Assembly (NCBI RefSeq): GCF_030409225.1 | Contig: NZ_JAUFPK010000001.1 | Location: 430,191 to 494,190, forward strand | Source: Aquisalimonas lutea | GTDB lineage: Bacteria > Pseudomonadota > Gammaproteobacteria > Nitrococcales > Aquisalimonadaceae | Reading direction: 5' to 3' | DNA length: 64,000 nucleotides | Shown: in pieces, positions 9,546 through 19,633 of the stretch | Numbering within the stretch: the first letter of the stretch is position 1 | Layout: every line of letters starts with the position of its first letter | Made by a program: the position numbers and the translations under genes | Notes under the pieces: model-generated | Databases searched by the model: none | What the model saw: only the letters and a program-made list of their open reading frames with translations | What the model was told of the DNA's origin: nothing

Positions 9546-10064
9546 ATGGAGTCATCCGCCGACCGCATGATGGAGCCCGTCTTGATCCCCTTCGCCGCCA
9601 TCGAGGACAACCTTCCCGCCATGGAGCTCACCCTGGCGACGCCGGCGTTGCTGTTCCCGGCCATCTCGCTGCTGCTGCTGGCCTACACCAACCGGTTCCT
9701 GGCCCTGGCGGCGCTGATCCGGGACCTGCAGTCCCGCTACCGGGATACCCACGAGAGCAGCCTCTTTCAGCAGATCGAGAACCTTCGGCGGCGGGTGGTG
9801 CTGATCCGCAACATGCAGGTCATGGGCGTGGCCAGCCTGTTCCTGTGCGTGGTGTGCATGCTGGTGCTGCTGGTTGGCTGGCAGGGCGCCGCGCTGGTGC
9901 TGTTCGTGGTGAGCCTGCTGCTCATGCTGCTGTCCCTGGCGCTGTCGCTGCGCGAGATCCAGATCTCCGTGGAGGCGCTGAACATCCAGCTGCGCGGAAT
10001 GGCCGCCGGCAGCGCCCCGGAGCCCGGCGAGCGCCGGGACGGGGATCCGCCCGCCGCACCGTAG
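9546..10064 (+). CDS. DUF2721 family membrane protein
   Basis: Uncharacterised inner-membrane protein of 172 residues. It carries the family opening MELTLATPALLFPAISLLLL (from residue 26), a short cytoplasmic stretch rich in basic residues (LIRDLQSRYRDTHESS, IENLRRRVVLIRNMQ) and two more membrane helices at about 95-135. The ATG at 9546 has GGGAGGCGCAGG upstream; the internal ATG at 9621 would match the usual family start but lacks a good ribosome-binding site. The function of DUF2721 is unknown and the neighbours give no clue. Confidence 0.82.
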   Translation: MESSADRMMEPVLIPFAAIEDNLPAMELTLATPALLFPAISLLLLAYTNRFLALAALIRDLQSRYRDTHESSLFQQIENLRRRVVLIRNMQVMGVASLFLCVVCMLVLLVGWQGAALVLFVVSLLLMLLSLALSLREIQISVEALNIQLRGMAAGSAPEPGERRDGDPPAAP

Positions 10065-10184
10065 TCGCCCCGGTCCACCGGCAGTGCCGTCAGCCCCTCC
10101 CCCGGTTGACTCCATCCCGAACGCCTTGCCGACCGGGCCCGGTTCGCGGGTGCGGACATGCCCCTCTCTCATCACCAAAGCGCA

Positions 10185-10288
10185 TAAATAAATAGGACAT
10201 TATTCTTTTTTCTTTTCAACCGAAAGACTTATCGTTGGCTGCAAGATTCCGACCGCAGCACATTACTCCGCGGTTCGACGGTGACGAC
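10185..10288 (+). promoter_or_regulatory. AT-rich leader upstream of cysJ
   Basis: The stretch from about 10185 to 10230 is a conspicuous A/T-rich patch (AAATAAATAGGACATTATTC and a T-rich run) in otherwise GC-rich DNA, immediately before cysJ. Such patches often hold the promoter and CysB-binding region of sulfur-assimilation genes. No exact box could be fixed by eye. Confidence 0.35.
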
Positions 10289-12091
10289 ATGCAGGGAGCA
10301 GCCCTCGACACGACCAACAGCCCACTGACCCGCGAGCAGGCCGAGCAGGTCAATCACCTGATCACTGCCCTGTCCCCGGACCAGCTCACCTGGGTCAGCG
10401 GCTACCTGGCCGGCCTTCGCAGCGCCCAGGGCGAGGCCCAGGCCGCGGCCCCGGCCGGCGGCGAGGCCGGGCAGCGGCGCCTGACGATTCTGTACGGCTC
10501 GGAGACGGGCAACGCCGAAGCCGTCGCCGAGCAGGCCGGCCAGCAGGCGGAGGCGCGCGGCATTCCGGTGCGCGTGATCGACATGGCGGACTACAAGATG
10601 CGTGAGCTGCGGGACGAGGGCCTGCTCATGATCGTCACCGCCACCCACGGCGAGGGGGATCCGCCGGACCCGGCCGCCGACTTCTACGAGTTCCTGCACG
10701 GCCGCAAGGCGCCGCGCCTCGAAGGGGTCCGCTTCGCCGTGCTGTCGCTCGGGGATTCGAGCTACGAGCACTTCTGCCAGACCGGCCGCGACCTGGACGC
10801 CCGGCTGGAAGCGCTGGGGGCCGAGCGCCTCACCGGGCGCGTGGACTGCGACGTGGACTACGAGGAGGCCGCGGAGCAGTGGATCGCCAGTGCGCTGGAG
10901 GGCTTCGAGCAGCATATCACCTCGCCCCCGAGCAACGTGGTCGCCTTCGCCAACGCGCCCAGGCAGCAGCAGGCGAGCTACGACCGCAACAGCCCCTTCG
11001 ACGCCGAGGTGCTCGAGAACCTGGTTCTCAACGGCCGTGGCTCGGACAAGGAGACCCGTCACGTGGAGCTGTCCCTGGAAGGCTCGGGCATCACCTACGA
11101 GCCCGGCGACATCCTCTGCGTGGTGCCCCGCAACCGGGAAGAGGTGGTCGGGGACGTCCTGCAGGCCCTCGCCCTGGACCCCGAGGAAGCCGTCTCGGCC
11201 CCGTCCGGCGACGTCCGGCTGATCGACGCGCTGCGCCATGAGTACGAGATCACGACGCTGACGCCGGCGTTCGTCGCCGCCTGGGCCGAGCTCGTGCAGG
11301 CCCCGGAGCTCCGGGAGCTTGCCGGGGAGCGCGACGAGCTCATGCGCTACCTGGAAGGCCGGCACGTCATCGATGTGATCACGGATTACCCGGCTAGCGG
11401 GCTCGATGCCACGACGTTCCTCGGCATGCTGCGGCGGCTGCAGCCGCGGGAGTACTCCATCGCCTCCAGCCACGCGGCCAACCCGGACGAGGTCCACGTC
11501 ACCGTGGCGGCCGTGCGCTACGAGAGTCACGGGCGGGCGCGGTACGGCGTGGCGTCGACCTACCTGGCCGACCACGCCGAGCCGGGCACGACCGTGCCGG
11601 TCTACGTGCGCCGCAACAAGAACTTCCGGCTGCCCGCGGATCCCGACACACCCGTGATCATGGTCGGCCCGGGCACCGGTGTCGCGCCCTACCGCGCCTT
11701 CCTGCAGGAGCGCGAGGAGCACGGCGCCGGCGGCGACAATTGGCTGTTCTTCGGCAACCCCCACCTGCGCACGGATTTCCTCTACCAGACCGAATGGCAG
11801 CGCTGGCTGAAGGACGGCCTGCTGGACCGCATGGATGTCGCCTTCTCCCGGGACGGCGAGGGCAAGGTCTACGTCCAGGACCGCCTCCGGGAGCGCGGGG
11901 CCGAGGTCTACCGCTGGCTCGAGGAGGGCGCGCATTTCTACGTCTGCGGCGACGCCGAGCGCATGGCGCCGGACGTGCACGCAGCCCTGCACGAGATCGT
12001 GCAGACGCACGGCGGTCACTCCCAGGAGGACGCCGAGGAATACGTCAAGCAGCTGCAACGGGACAAGCGCTACCAGCGCGACGTCTATTGA
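10289..12091 (+). CDS. cysJ: Sulfite reductase (NADPH) flavoprotein alpha subunit
   Basis: Electron-delivery subunit passing electrons from NADPH via FAD and FMN to CysI for sulfite reduction to sulfide. The 600-residue product shows the flavodoxin domain (FMN loop LYGSETGNAEAVAEQ), the FAD-binding motif REYSIASS, the NADPH pocket MVGPGTGVAPYRAFLQER, and the invariant C-terminus LQRDKRYQRDVY. The ATG at 10289 is chosen because family proteins start close to this point; the frame runs back to a TTG at 10235. cysI follows after 57 nt, forming an operon. Confidence 0.96.
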   Translation: MQGAALDTTNSPLTREQAEQVNHLITALSPDQLTWVSGYLAGLRSAQGEAQAAAPAGGEAGQRRLTILYGSETGNAEAVAEQAGQQAEARGIPVRVIDMADYKMRELRDEGLLMIVTATHGEGDPPDPAADFYEFLHGRKAPRLEGVRFAVLSLGDSSYEHFCQTGRDLDARLEALGAERLTGRVDCDVDYEEAAEQWIASALEGFEQHITSPPSNVVAFANAPRQQQASYDRNSPFDAEVLENLVLNGRGSDKETRHVELSLEGSGITYEPGDILCVVPRNREEVVGDVLQALALDPEEAVSAPSGDVRLIDALRHEYEITTLTPAFVAAWAELVQAPELRELAGERDELMRYLEGRHVIDVITDYPASGLDATTFLGMLRRLQPREYSIASSHAANPDEVHVTVAAVRYESHGRARYGVASTYLADHAEPGTTVPVYVRRNKNFRLPADPDTPVIMVGPGTGVAPYRAFLQEREEHGAGGDNWLFFGNPHLRTDFLYQTEWQRWLKDGLLDRMDVAFSRDGEGKVYVQDRLRERGAEVYRWLEEGAHFYVCGDAERMAPDVHAALHEIVQTHGGHSQEDAEEYVKQLQRDKRYQRDVY

Positions 12092-12148
12092 GCGCCTGCG
12101 CCGGCCGATTCATGGGCCGTTCCGGAAGCAGCGAGCGGGGATGCGGAC

Positions 12149-13867
12149 ATGACCAATGATCGCAGTCGGGATATCACCCAGCCCCTGGAAGCGCTCCATG
12201 CCAACGAGCGCCTGAAGGCGGAAAGCCGGTTCCTGCGGGGCACCATCGAGGAAAGCCTGGCCGACCCGATCACGGGTGCGCTGCGGGACGGCGACCCGCA
12301 GCTGACGAAGTTCCACGGCTTCTACCAGCAGGACGACCGCGACCTGCGGGACGAGCGTCGGCGGCAGAAGCTCGAGCCGGCCTACCAGATGATGATCCGG
12401 CTGCGCCTGCCGGGGGGCGTGTGCACGCCCGGGCAATGGCTGCAGATCGACGACCTGGCGCGCCGCTATGGCGACGGCGGCCTGCGCCTGACCACACGCC
12501 AGACCTTCCAGCTCCACGGCGTGCTCAAGCATCACCTCAAGGCCACCATGCGCGGCATCAACCAGGCGCTGCTGGATACACTGGCGGCCTGCGGCGATGT
12601 CAACCGCACGGTCATGGCGTCGGTGAATCCGCACGAGTCCGCGGTGCACGCGGCCGTCCAGGAGCAGGCGAAGGCAGTCAGCGACCACCTGGCGCCCCGC
12701 TCGCGCGCCTACTACGAGATCTGGCTCGATGACGAGCGCGTCGACCCCGGCAGCAACGAGGAGCCCATCTACGGCCCGACCTATCTGCCGCGGAAGTTCA
12801 AGATCGGCTTCGCCGTGCCGCCGGTCAACGACATCGACGTTTACAGCCAGGACATCGGCTTCGTCGCCATCGCCGAGGACGGCGAGCTCCAGGGCTTCAA
12901 CGTGCTCATCGGCGGCGGCATGGGCCGTACCGACAACGAGCCGGCGACGTTCCCCCGGCTCGGGGACCTCATCGGCTTCTGCGCGCCGGAGCAGGCGGTG
13001 GAGCTGGCCGAGGCCATCGTCACCGTGCAGCGCGACTACGGCGATCGCATCGACCGCAACCACGCGCGCATGAAGTACACCGTCGAGGACCGCGGCGCGG
13101 ACTGGTTCCGTGCCGAGGTGGAACGGCGCCTGGGATGGTCCCTGGAGGCCGCCCGGCCGTACCGCTTCGACCACAACGGCGACCGCTACGGCTGGGCGCA
13201 GGGCAGCGACGGCCGCTGGCACTACACGCTGTTCATCGAGAACGGGCGCATTCGCGACTGGGACGACTACGGCCTGATGAGCGGGCTCCGGGCGATCGCC
13301 GAGGTCCACGAGGGCGAGTTCCGGCTCACCCCCAACCAGAACCTGATCATCGCCAACGTACCCGAGGCGCAGACGGCCGCCGTCGACCGCCTCATGCACG
13401 AGCACGGGCTCCTGGATCCCGCGCGGCAGAGCGCGCTGCGGCGCAATTCCATGGCCTGCGTCGCCTTCCCCACCTGCGGCCTGGCCATGGCCGAGAGCGA
13501 GCGCTACCTGCCGTCGCTGATCTCGCGGATCGAGGCCATCGCCGAGAGCGCCGGCGTCGGCGATCAGCCCATCGTCATCCGCATGACGGGGTGCCCCAAC
13601 GGCTGCGCGCGGCCGTACCTGGCCGAGATCGGTTTCAGCGGCCGCGGGCCGGGCAAGTACGACCTCTACCTGGGCGGCGGGTTCCACGGGCAGCGCCTGA
13701 ACAAGCCCTACCTGGACAATGTCGGCGAGGACCGCATCCTGGAGGAGCTCGGGGGCATGCTCCACCACTACGGCCGCGAGCGGCAGGACGGCGAGCCCTT
13801 CGGCGACTTCGTGATCCGCGCGGGCTACGTGCCCGAGGTGACCGCCGGGCGGGAGTTCAACCTGTAG
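12149..13867 (+). CDS. cysI: Sulfite reductase hemoprotein beta subunit
   Basis: Catalytic subunit carrying the coupled sirohaem and [4Fe-4S] centre that reduces sulfite to sulfide in cysteine biosynthesis. The 572-residue product has all four cluster cysteines, C437 and C443 (CVAFPTC) and C482 and C486 (CPNGC), and the substrate arginine region [12 protein letters not shown]. Length equals that of enteric CysI. It is cotranscribed with cysJ. There is no cysH in the visible neighbourhood. Confidence 0.97.
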   Translation: MTNDRSRDITQPLEALHANERLKAESRFLRGTIEESLADPITGALRDGDPQLTKFHGFYQQDDRDLRDERRRQKLEPAYQMMIRLRLPGGVCTPGQWLQIDDLARRYGDGGLRLTTRQTFQLHGVLKHHLKATMRGINQALLDTLAACGDVNRTVMASVNPHESAVHAAVQEQAKAVSDHLAPRSRAYYEIWLDDERVDPGSNEEPIYGPTYLPRKFKIGFAVPPVNDIDVYSQDIGFVAIAEDGELQGFNVLIGGGMGRTDNEPATFPRLGDLIGFCAPEQAVELAEAIVTVQRDYGDRIDRNHARMKYTVEDRGADWFRAEVERRLGWSLEAARPYRFDHNGDRYGWAQGSDGRWHYTLFIENGRIRDWDDYGLMSGLRAIAEVHEGEFRLTPNQNLIIANVPEAQTAAVDRLMHEHGLLDPARQSALRRNSMACVAFPTCGLAMAESERYLPSLISRIEAIAESAGVGDQPIVIRMTGCPNGCARPYLAEIGFSGRGPGKYDLYLGGGFHGQRLNKPYLDNVGEDRILEELGGMLHHYGRERQDGEPFGDFVIRAGYVPEVTAGREFNL

Positions 13868-14111
13868 CACGCGCCTGACAAGAACTGCCGACTGAAAGCG
13901 GCCGCGTTTTCTGAGAAGATGCGAAGCGCTGGTGTTCCGTTCGGGGCGGGCACCGGGAGAGCAGCGGATAATGCGCTCGTCGCCGGGGGAGTCGCTCCGC
14001 GCTCCCTGGCGCCGGGAGTCATTCCGAGCCGGGCACGGCGGCAGCAAGTCCCCGCGGACCAACTACGGTGTCGCCAGGCATCCCCCAACGATCGGGAAGG
14101 AATCGACCGCG

Positions 14112-15653
14112 GTGATCGAAGTCGTCTCGCTCTGCTTTGCCTTCGTCTTCGGCATGCTGATCAAGCAGATCGGCCTGCCGCCGCTGGTCGGCTTCCTCGC
14201 CGCCGGGTTCGCCATCCATGCGTTCGGCCCCGCCCTGGGCGTGCCGATGGCGGACGCCCGGCCGGTGCTCGATCACATCGCGCACCTGGGCGTACTGTTG
14301 CTCCTGTTCACCGTCGGGCTGAAGCTCAAGCTGCGCAATCTCGTCGAGCCCGCGGTGATCGGCGGTGCCCTGGTACATTTCGCCGTGACCGTGGCGATCT
14401 TCGCCATCGGCATCTCCTTCCTGCTCGACGTGGACCAGCGCACCGCCCTGCTCCTGGCCAGCGCGCTGGCGTTCTCGAGCACCGTGCTGGCCGCGAAGGT
14501 GCTGGAGGCCAAGCGCGAGCTCCGCGCCCTCCACGGGCGGATCGCCATCGGCATCCTCATCATCCAGGACCTCATTGCCCTGGCCGTGCTCAGCGTCGCC
14601 GGCGGGCACTCGCCGAGCCCCTGGGCACTGCTGCTGTTCGCCCTGCCGCTACTGCGCCCAGTGCTCTACCGCCTGCTTGATATCGCCGGGCACGAGGAGC
14701 TTCTCGTGCTCATGGGCGTGGTGCTGGCGGTGGTCGCCGGCGGCGCCGGCTTCGAGCTGGTCGGCGTGAGCCCGGAACTGGGGGCCCTGCTCATGGGTGT
14801 CCTGCTGGCGGGGCATCCGCGCGCGCACGAGCTGTCGGCCTCGCTCTGGGGACTCAAGGAGGTCCTGCTGATCGGCTTTTTCCTGCAGATCGGCATGCAA
14901 GGGCTGCCGGACGCGCAGGCCATCTCCTTCGCCGTGATCTTTGCCCTGGTCCTGCCCCTGAAGGGCGCGCTGTTCTTCTTCCTGCTCACCCGGTTCCGGC
15001 TGCGGGCGCGCAACGCCTTTCTCGGCGGCCTCACGCTCACCTGCTACAGCGAGTTCGGCCTCATCGTCGCCGCCGGCGTGCTCCAGGAATGGGTCGTGCC
15101 CCTGGCGCTGACCGTGGCGCTGTCGTTCGTCATCGCCGCCCCCGTCAACCGCATCGCCCACGCGCTCTACGGCCGGGTCCAGGGCCAGCTGCAGCCCTTC
15201 GAGCGGCGAACCCACCACCCGGACGAGCAGCCCACCTCGTTCGGCGACGCGGACGTGCTGGTCATGGGCATGGGCCGCACCGGCACGGCCGCCCTCGACT
15301 TCCTCAGCGAGCGTGGCCTGCGCACCGTGGGTGTCGACGCCGACCCGAGCAAGGTGGCGGACCATGTCCGCCAGGGCCGCAACGTGCTCTACGCCGATGT
15401 CGAGGACGTCGGCTTCTGGGACCGCGTGATCCTGGGCAACGTCCGCGCAGCCATCCTTGCCATGCCGGAGATCGAGGGCAAGCTCATCGCCACGCGCCAC
15501 CTGCGCCGGCTCGGCTTCACCGGCCCCATCGTCGCCAATGCCCTGTTCGCTGACGACGCGGAACAGGTGCGGGCGGCGGGAGCGGACGAGGTCTACCTGA
15601 CCATGACCGGCGCCGGGCACGGCCTGGCGGACAAGGTGCGGCAGGCCCTGTGA
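14112..15653 (+). CDS. CPA2-family cation:proton antiporter with RCK domain
   Basis: Predicted inner-membrane K+(or Na+)/H+ antiporter or glutathione-gated type efflux protein of the KefB/KefC/YbaL group. The 513-residue product has about 12 membrane helices (1-365), a short linker, and a TrkA-N (RCK) nucleotide-binding domain beginning DVLVMGMGRTGTAALDFLSE near residue 380. No TrkA-C domain follows. The GTG at 14112, with GGAAGGAA upstream, starts right at the first helix; the frame to 13932 is a poor N-terminal extension. The transported ion cannot be inferred from sequence alone. Confidence 0.85.
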   Translation: MIEVVSLCFAFVFGMLIKQIGLPPLVGFLAAGFAIHAFGPALGVPMADARPVLDHIAHLGVLLLLFTVGLKLKLRNLVEPAVIGGALVHFAVTVAIFAIGISFLLDVDQRTALLLASALAFSSTVLAAKVLEAKRELRALHGRIAIGILIIQDLIALAVLSVAGGHSPSPWALLLFALPLLRPVLYRLLDIAGHEELLVLMGVVLAVVAGGAGFELVGVSPELGALLMGVLLAGHPRAHELSASLWGLKEVLLIGFFLQIGMQGLPDAQAISFAVIFALVLPLKGALFFFLLTRFRLRARNAFLGGLTLTCYSEFGLIVAAGVLQEWVVPLALTVALSFVIAAPVNRIAHALYGRVQGQLQPFERRTHHPDEQPTSFGDADVLVMGMGRTGTAALDFLSERGLRTVGVDADPSKVADHVRQGRNVLYADVEDVGFWDRVILGNVRAAILAMPEIEGKLIATRHLRRLGFTGPIVANALFADDAEQVRAAGADEVYLTMTGAGHGLADKVRQAL

Positions 15654-15868
15654 CCCCGAGCCGCGAAGGCCGTTCTTCCGGGCAGGCATCCCCGGGCGGA
15701 CCGGCGCGACGCGGGGCAGCCGCTTCACTGCGGGCACGGGTGCCGAGCGGGCCGGCTCGTCCGCTGCCGTGCCCCGCGGTTGCACCCGGGTGATACCGTA
15801 ATGGACGAGGCTGTCGGGGCCACGAAACCCGCGTTCCGAACCCGCGCGTCCAACGAGGTCACGCAATC

Positions 15869-16246
15869 ATGAGCAAGTTCGCGTCCACGAACGTCCACGG
15901 CGAACCGCTGGCGCCCTGCGGTCACGACCCGGTCACCGGCTTTTTCCGGGACGGCTGCTGCAACACCGGGCACGAGGACGGCGGCATGCACACGGTGTGC
16001 GCACAGGTAACCCGTGCGTTCCTGGAGTTCTCAAAGGCGTGCGGCAACGACTTGACGCAGCCCTTTCCGGAGGCGGGCTTCCCCGGCCTGCGTCCCGGCG
16101 ACCGCTGGTGCCTGTGCGCGTCGCGCTGGGTCGAGGCGTACCGGGCGGGCGTGGCGCCGCCGGTGGATCTGGATGCCACCCACGAGGAAACCCTGGCGGT
16201 GATCGGGCTCGCCACGCTCCGGGAGTACGCGCTGGATCCCGGCTAG
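15869..16246 (+). CDS. DUF2237 family protein
   Basis: Small cytoplasmic protein of 125 residues matching the conserved DUF2237 pattern: NVHGEPLAPCGHDPVTGFFR, DGCCNTG, VCAQVT, FLEFSKACGNDL, GFPGLRPGDRWCLCASRW and ATHEETL. The conserved cysteines suggest metal or redox chemistry, but no function is established. It has its own upstream region and converges with iscA. Confidence 0.9.
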   Translation: MSKFASTNVHGEPLAPCGHDPVTGFFRDGCCNTGHEDGGMHTVCAQVTRAFLEFSKACGNDLTQPFPEAGFPGLRPGDRWCLCASRWVEAYRAGVAPPVDLDATHEETLAVIGLATLREYALDPG

Positions 16247-16280
16247 GGCCCGTCCACGTTCCCCCGGAGGCCCGGCTGCA

Positions 16281-16604
16281 TCAGACCGTGAAGCTCTCTC
16301 CGCAGCCGCACTCGTCCTTGACGTTCGGGTTGCGGAACGCCAGGCGCTGGTTGATTCCCTCGCGGACGAAATCCACCTCCGTGCCCTCGAGGAACGGCCG
16401 GCTCTTGCGGCTCACCACCACCTGGATGCCGTACTGCTCATGCACCGTATCGGCCTCGCCGACCTCGGCCGCATAATCCACCGTGTACATGAAACCGGAG
16501 CAGCCGCTGGTGCGCACGCCGAGGCGGATGCGGGGCGCGTTGCCCGTCTTCTCGGCCTGGGATTTCACATGACGGGCGACGGCTTCGGTGATCGTCACGG
16601 TCAT
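16281..16604 (-). CDS. iscA: Iron-sulfur cluster assembly protein IscA/ErpA family
   Basis: A-type carrier that receives and delivers Fe-S clusters. The 107-residue product contains the three conserved cysteines in RTSGCSGFMY and CGCGESF, with the preceding NPNVKDE typical of IscA. It is not in an isc operon here but next to selO, so ErpA or an orphan IscA are equally possible. ATG at 16604 is preceded by a CCGGAGGTACGGCC-type leader; the frame extends further but without family sequence. Confidence 0.9.
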   Translation of the reverse strand: MTVTITEAVARHVKSQAEKTGNAPRIRLGVRTSGCSGFMYTVDYAAEVGEADTVHEQYGIQVVVSRKSRPFLEGTEVDFVREGINQRLAFRNPNVKDECGCGESFTV

Positions 16605-16677
16605 GGCCGTACCTCCGGATGAACGACGACTGTCAGTAGCATGGCTTGCCCACCGGTCCATTCAACGCCGGCTCGCC

Positions 16678-18198
16678 TCAGGTTCCGCAGAATGTCTGCG
16701 GGACGCGCTCGTGGGGCTGCGGCGGCCGCGCGTAGTCGGCCTCTTCCGGCGGCGCGTCGAAGGGCCTGGCCAGGGCATCGGCAAGCCGGTGGAAGGCGGC
16801 GAAATCACCGCGATCCTCGGCGTCCCGTATGGCGTTCTCGATGGCATGCGTGCGCGGGATGACCGCCGGGTTGACCACCCGCATGCGCTCGGCGATGGCC
16901 CGGCCCGGCCCGGATTCGGCTTCCAGGCGCCGGCGCCAGCGCGCGAGCCAGTCATCCAGCGCCTCCGGCGCCTGCAACAGTGATCGCAGCCCGTCATCGG
17001 CCCCGGTCGACTCGGCGGCGTCGCACAGGTGCCGGAAGAACAGCGTGAAATCCGCCCGGCCCCGGCTCATGATCTCCAGCAGATCGTCGACCAGGGCGTC
17101 GTCGCCATCGCACTCCCGGCACAGGCCGAGCTTGGCCCGCATGGCGCGCAGCCAGTACGCCCGGTACGCCGGCATGAACCCCTCCAGCACCGCCTGCGCC
17201 TCGCTCACGGCGCGTTCCTCGTCATCGGCGAGCAACGGCAGCAGCGACTCGGCGAATCGGGCGAGACCCCACTGGGCCATCGCGGGCTGGTTCTCGTAGG
17301 CGTAGCGCCCGGTCTGGTCCACGAAGCTGAACACGGTCCGCGGGTTGTAGGCGTCCATGAAGGCGCACGGGCCGTAATCCAGGGTCTCGCCGGCGATGGA
17401 CAGGTTGTCGGTATTCATCACGCCGTGGATGAAGCCGAGGCTCAGCCACTGCGCCACCAGGGCCGCCTGGCGGTCGCAGACCTGCTCCAGCAGTGCCAGG
17501 CAGGGATTCGACGCGCTCCGCAGGTGCGGGTAGTGGCGGTCGATCACGTAGTCGGCGAGCAGCCGCAGGCCCTCGTGGTCACCGCGGACCGCGAAGTACT
17601 CGAACGTCCCCACACGCACGTGGCTCCGGGCCACCCGGGTCAGCACCGCCGCGGGCACCGGCCGCTCCCGGAAGGCGTCGTCGCCGGTGAGGACGACGGC
17701 CAGGGAGCGCGTGGTCGGCACGCCCAGGGCGTGCATCGCCTCGCTGACCAGATGCTCCCGGAGCACCGGCCCGAGCGGCGCGAGGCCGTCGCCGTGCCGG
17801 GAGAACGGCGTGCGCCCCGCGCCCTTGAGCTGGATATCCCGGCGGACGCCCTGGCGGTCCGTGACCTCCCCCAGCAGCAGCGCCCGCCCGTCCCCGAGCT
17901 GGGGCACGAAGTTGCCGAACTGGTGCCCGGCGTAGGCCATGGCCACGGGCTCCACCCCTTCCGGCAGCGCCTGGCCGGAGAACAGCGCCGCCAGCCCGGT
18001 CTCGTCGTACCCACGCAGATCCAGGCCCAGCTCGTCCGCCAGCGGCTCGTTGAACCGGATCAGCGTCGGCGCGCTGGCCGGCGCCGGCCGGCAGCGCGCG
18101 AAGAACCGGTCGGGGAGCTGTGCATAGCTGTTGTCCAGCCGGAGCTCCGGTTGCGAAGCCCCGGACTGAAGCGCAGCGGACGGGGTTGTCTCTACCAT
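16678..18198 (-). CDS. selO: Protein adenylyltransferase SelO (YdiU)
   Basis: Pseudokinase-fold enzyme that AMPylates proteins and is linked to oxidative-stress redox control. The 506-residue product shows VAMAYAGHQFGNFVPQLGDG, the GAGRTPFSRHGDG loop and the metal-binding HGVMNTDNLSIAGETLDYGP. There is no C-terminal selenocysteine or Cys-X-X-Cys: it ends PQTFCGT, with a single Cys near the end as in many bacterial forms. Start ATG at 18198. A perfect palindrome lies about 50 nt upstream. NDH-2 precedes it on the same strand. Confidence 0.95.
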   Translation of the reverse strand: MVETTPSAALQSGASQPELRLDNSYAQLPDRFFARCRPAPASAPTLIRFNEPLADELGLDLRGYDETGLAALFSGQALPEGVEPVAMAYAGHQFGNFVPQLGDGRALLLGEVTDRQGVRRDIQLKGAGRTPFSRHGDGLAPLGPVLREHLVSEAMHALGVPTTRSLAVVLTGDDAFRERPVPAAVLTRVARSHVRVGTFEYFAVRGDHEGLRLLADYVIDRHYPHLRSASNPCLALLEQVCDRQAALVAQWLSLGFIHGVMNTDNLSIAGETLDYGPCAFMDAYNPRTVFSFVDQTGRYAYENQPAMAQWGLARFAESLLPLLADDEERAVSEAQAVLEGFMPAYRAYWLRAMRAKLGLCRECDGDDALVDDLLEIMSRGRADFTLFFRHLCDAAESTGADDGLRSLLQAPEALDDWLARWRRRLEAESGPGRAIAERMRVVNPAVIPRTHAIENAIRDAEDRGDFAAFHRLADALARPFDAPPEEADYARPPQPHERVPQTFCGT

Positions 18199-18245
18199 AA
18201 TGAGGCACCAAAGCGTGGGCTGCCGGATGACGCGGTCATTCTACA

Positions 18246-18262
18246 ATGTATGAATGATACAT
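18246..18262. promoter_or_regulatory. Palindrome upstream of selO
   Basis: ATGTAT-GAATG-ATACAT is a perfect 6+5+6 inverted repeat centred 56 nt before the selO start, in a short AT-rich island. The arms and spacing resemble NsrR/Rrf2-type boxes, but the spacer differs from the usual TTNAA, so the regulator is uncertain. Confidence 0.45.
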
Positions 18263-18313
18263 ATTAAGAAGGCAGAGAACCATCCGGGGGCTTGCCGGAG
18301 ACGCTGGGACGCC

Positions 18314-19633
18314 TCAGTGCAGCTTCAGCCGCGGCCGCATGTGCCGCGTCAGACCCTGGGCCAGCGTGGTCAGCATGACCCGGGGCAGGCCGTGGAGCAC
18401 CGTGAGGTGCTTGCGGTAGAGCGAGGCATAGGCCAGCCGGGCGATGTTGCCCTCGATCATGCGGGTGCCCACGACGTTGCCCATGAGCCGGCCGACGGCG
18501 TGATCCTCGCTCAGGGAGATCAGCGAGCCGTAATCGGTATACGCGTAGGAACCCGGCTCTTGCCCGCGAAGCCGGCGCTCCACCGCCCTGGTGAGGAACG
18601 CCGCCTGCTGGCTGGCGGCCTGCGCCCGGGGCGGTACGATCCCCTCGCCGTCCGGCAGCGGACAGGCCGCGCAGTCGCCCAGCGCGAAGACGTTGGCGTC
18701 GCGGGTGGTCTGCAGGCTGCGCGTGACCTGGAGCTGGTTGGCGCGGTTGGTCTCCAGGCCGTCCAGATCCGCCAGCCACTCGGGCGCCTTGATGCCCGCC
18801 GACCACACCCGGGTGTCCGCGGGGATGAACTCGCCGCCGTCCAGCTCGACGCCCTCGCCGGTGACCGCGACCACCTTCTTGCCGGTGATCACGCGCACGC
18901 CCAGCTCCTCGAGCTGCTGATGGGTCCGCTGCGACAGCCCCGGGGACAGCGCCGGCAGAACCCGGTCGGCCGCCTCCACCAGCGTCAGCTTCAGGTCGTT
19001 CTCCGGGTCGATGCGGTCGAGACCGTAGTGCACTGCCTTGCGGGCCGCGCTGCGCAGCTCCGCCGCCAGCTCGACGCCGGTGGCCCCGGCGCCGATGATC
19101 GCCACCGACAGCTGCCCTTCGCCCAGGGGTTGCTCCTGCACCTGGGCGCGGAAGTACGCCTTGGCCATGGAGCGCTGGAAACGCTCCGCCTCGCTGACGG
19201 AGTCCAGGTACATGCAGTGCTCCGCGGCACCGGGGGTATTGAAGTGGTTGCTGACGCTGCCCACGGCAATGACCAGGGTGTCGTAGTCCAGTGTCCGCTC
19301 CGGGGCCAGCTCGTCGCCGGTCTCGTCGAACACCGGGGCCAGGCTGATGCGCCGGTTGGCACGATCCAGGCCGCTCATGTAGCCGTACTGGAAGCGGAAG
19401 CTGTGCCGCTTGGCCTGCGCCAGATAGTCCACCGTGTCCTCGTAGGAGTACAGCGTGCCGGCGGCGAGCTCGTGGAACAGCGGCTTCCACACGTGGGAGA
19501 GCTTGGCATCCACCAGCGTGATCCGGGCGCGCCCCTTGCGGCCCAGCCGCCGCCCCAGGCGGGTGGCCAGCTCGAGACCGCCGGCGCCGCCGCCGACGAC
19601 AACGATGCGGTGCGGTGTTTCCTGGTCTGCCAT
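18314..19633 (-). CDS. ndh: Type II NADH dehydrogenase (NDH-2)
   Basis: Single-subunit, non-proton-pumping NADH:quinone oxidoreductase on the inner face of the membrane. The 439-residue product has the FAD loop RIVVVGGGAGGLELATRLG at its start, the AVGSVSNHFNTPG segment, the NADH loop AIIGAGATGVELAAEL and a second FAD motif VFALGDCAAC. The C-terminal segment LPRVMLTTLAQGLTRHMRPR is an amphipathic membrane-anchoring tail. ATG at 19633 follows AAGGGACGG. The long open frame upstream to 20437 is antisense to the outer-membrane gene and is not coding. Confidence 0.93.
   Translation of the reverse strand: MADQETPHRIVVVGGGAGGLELATRLGRRLGRKGRARITLVDAKLSHVWKPLFHELAAGTLYSYEDTVDYLAQAKRHSFRFQYGYMSGLDRANRRISLAPVFDETGDELAPERTLDYDTLVIAVGSVSNHFNTPGAAEHCMYLDSVSEAERFQRSMAKAYFRAQVQEQPLGEGQLSVAIIGAGATGVELAAELRSAARKAVHYGLDRIDPENDLKLTLVEAADRVLPALSPGLSQRTHQQLEELGVRVITGKKVVAVTGEGVELDGGEFIPADTRVWSAGIKAPEWLADLDGLETNRANQLQVTRSLQTTRDANVFALGDCAACPLPDGEGIVPPRAQAASQQAAFLTRAVERRLRGQEPGSYAYTDYGSLISLSEDHAVGRLMGNVVGTRMIEGNIARLAYASLYRKHLTVLHGLPRVMLTTLAQGLTRHMRPRLKLH

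Noticed and set aside
10229-12058. 609-residue minus-strand frame over cysJ
   Set aside because: Mirror of a high-GC coding region; no conserved domain, while the plus strand gives complete CysJ.
12110-14062. 650-residue minus-strand frame over cysI
   Set aside because: Antisense to CysI with intact sirohaem cysteines on the plus strand.
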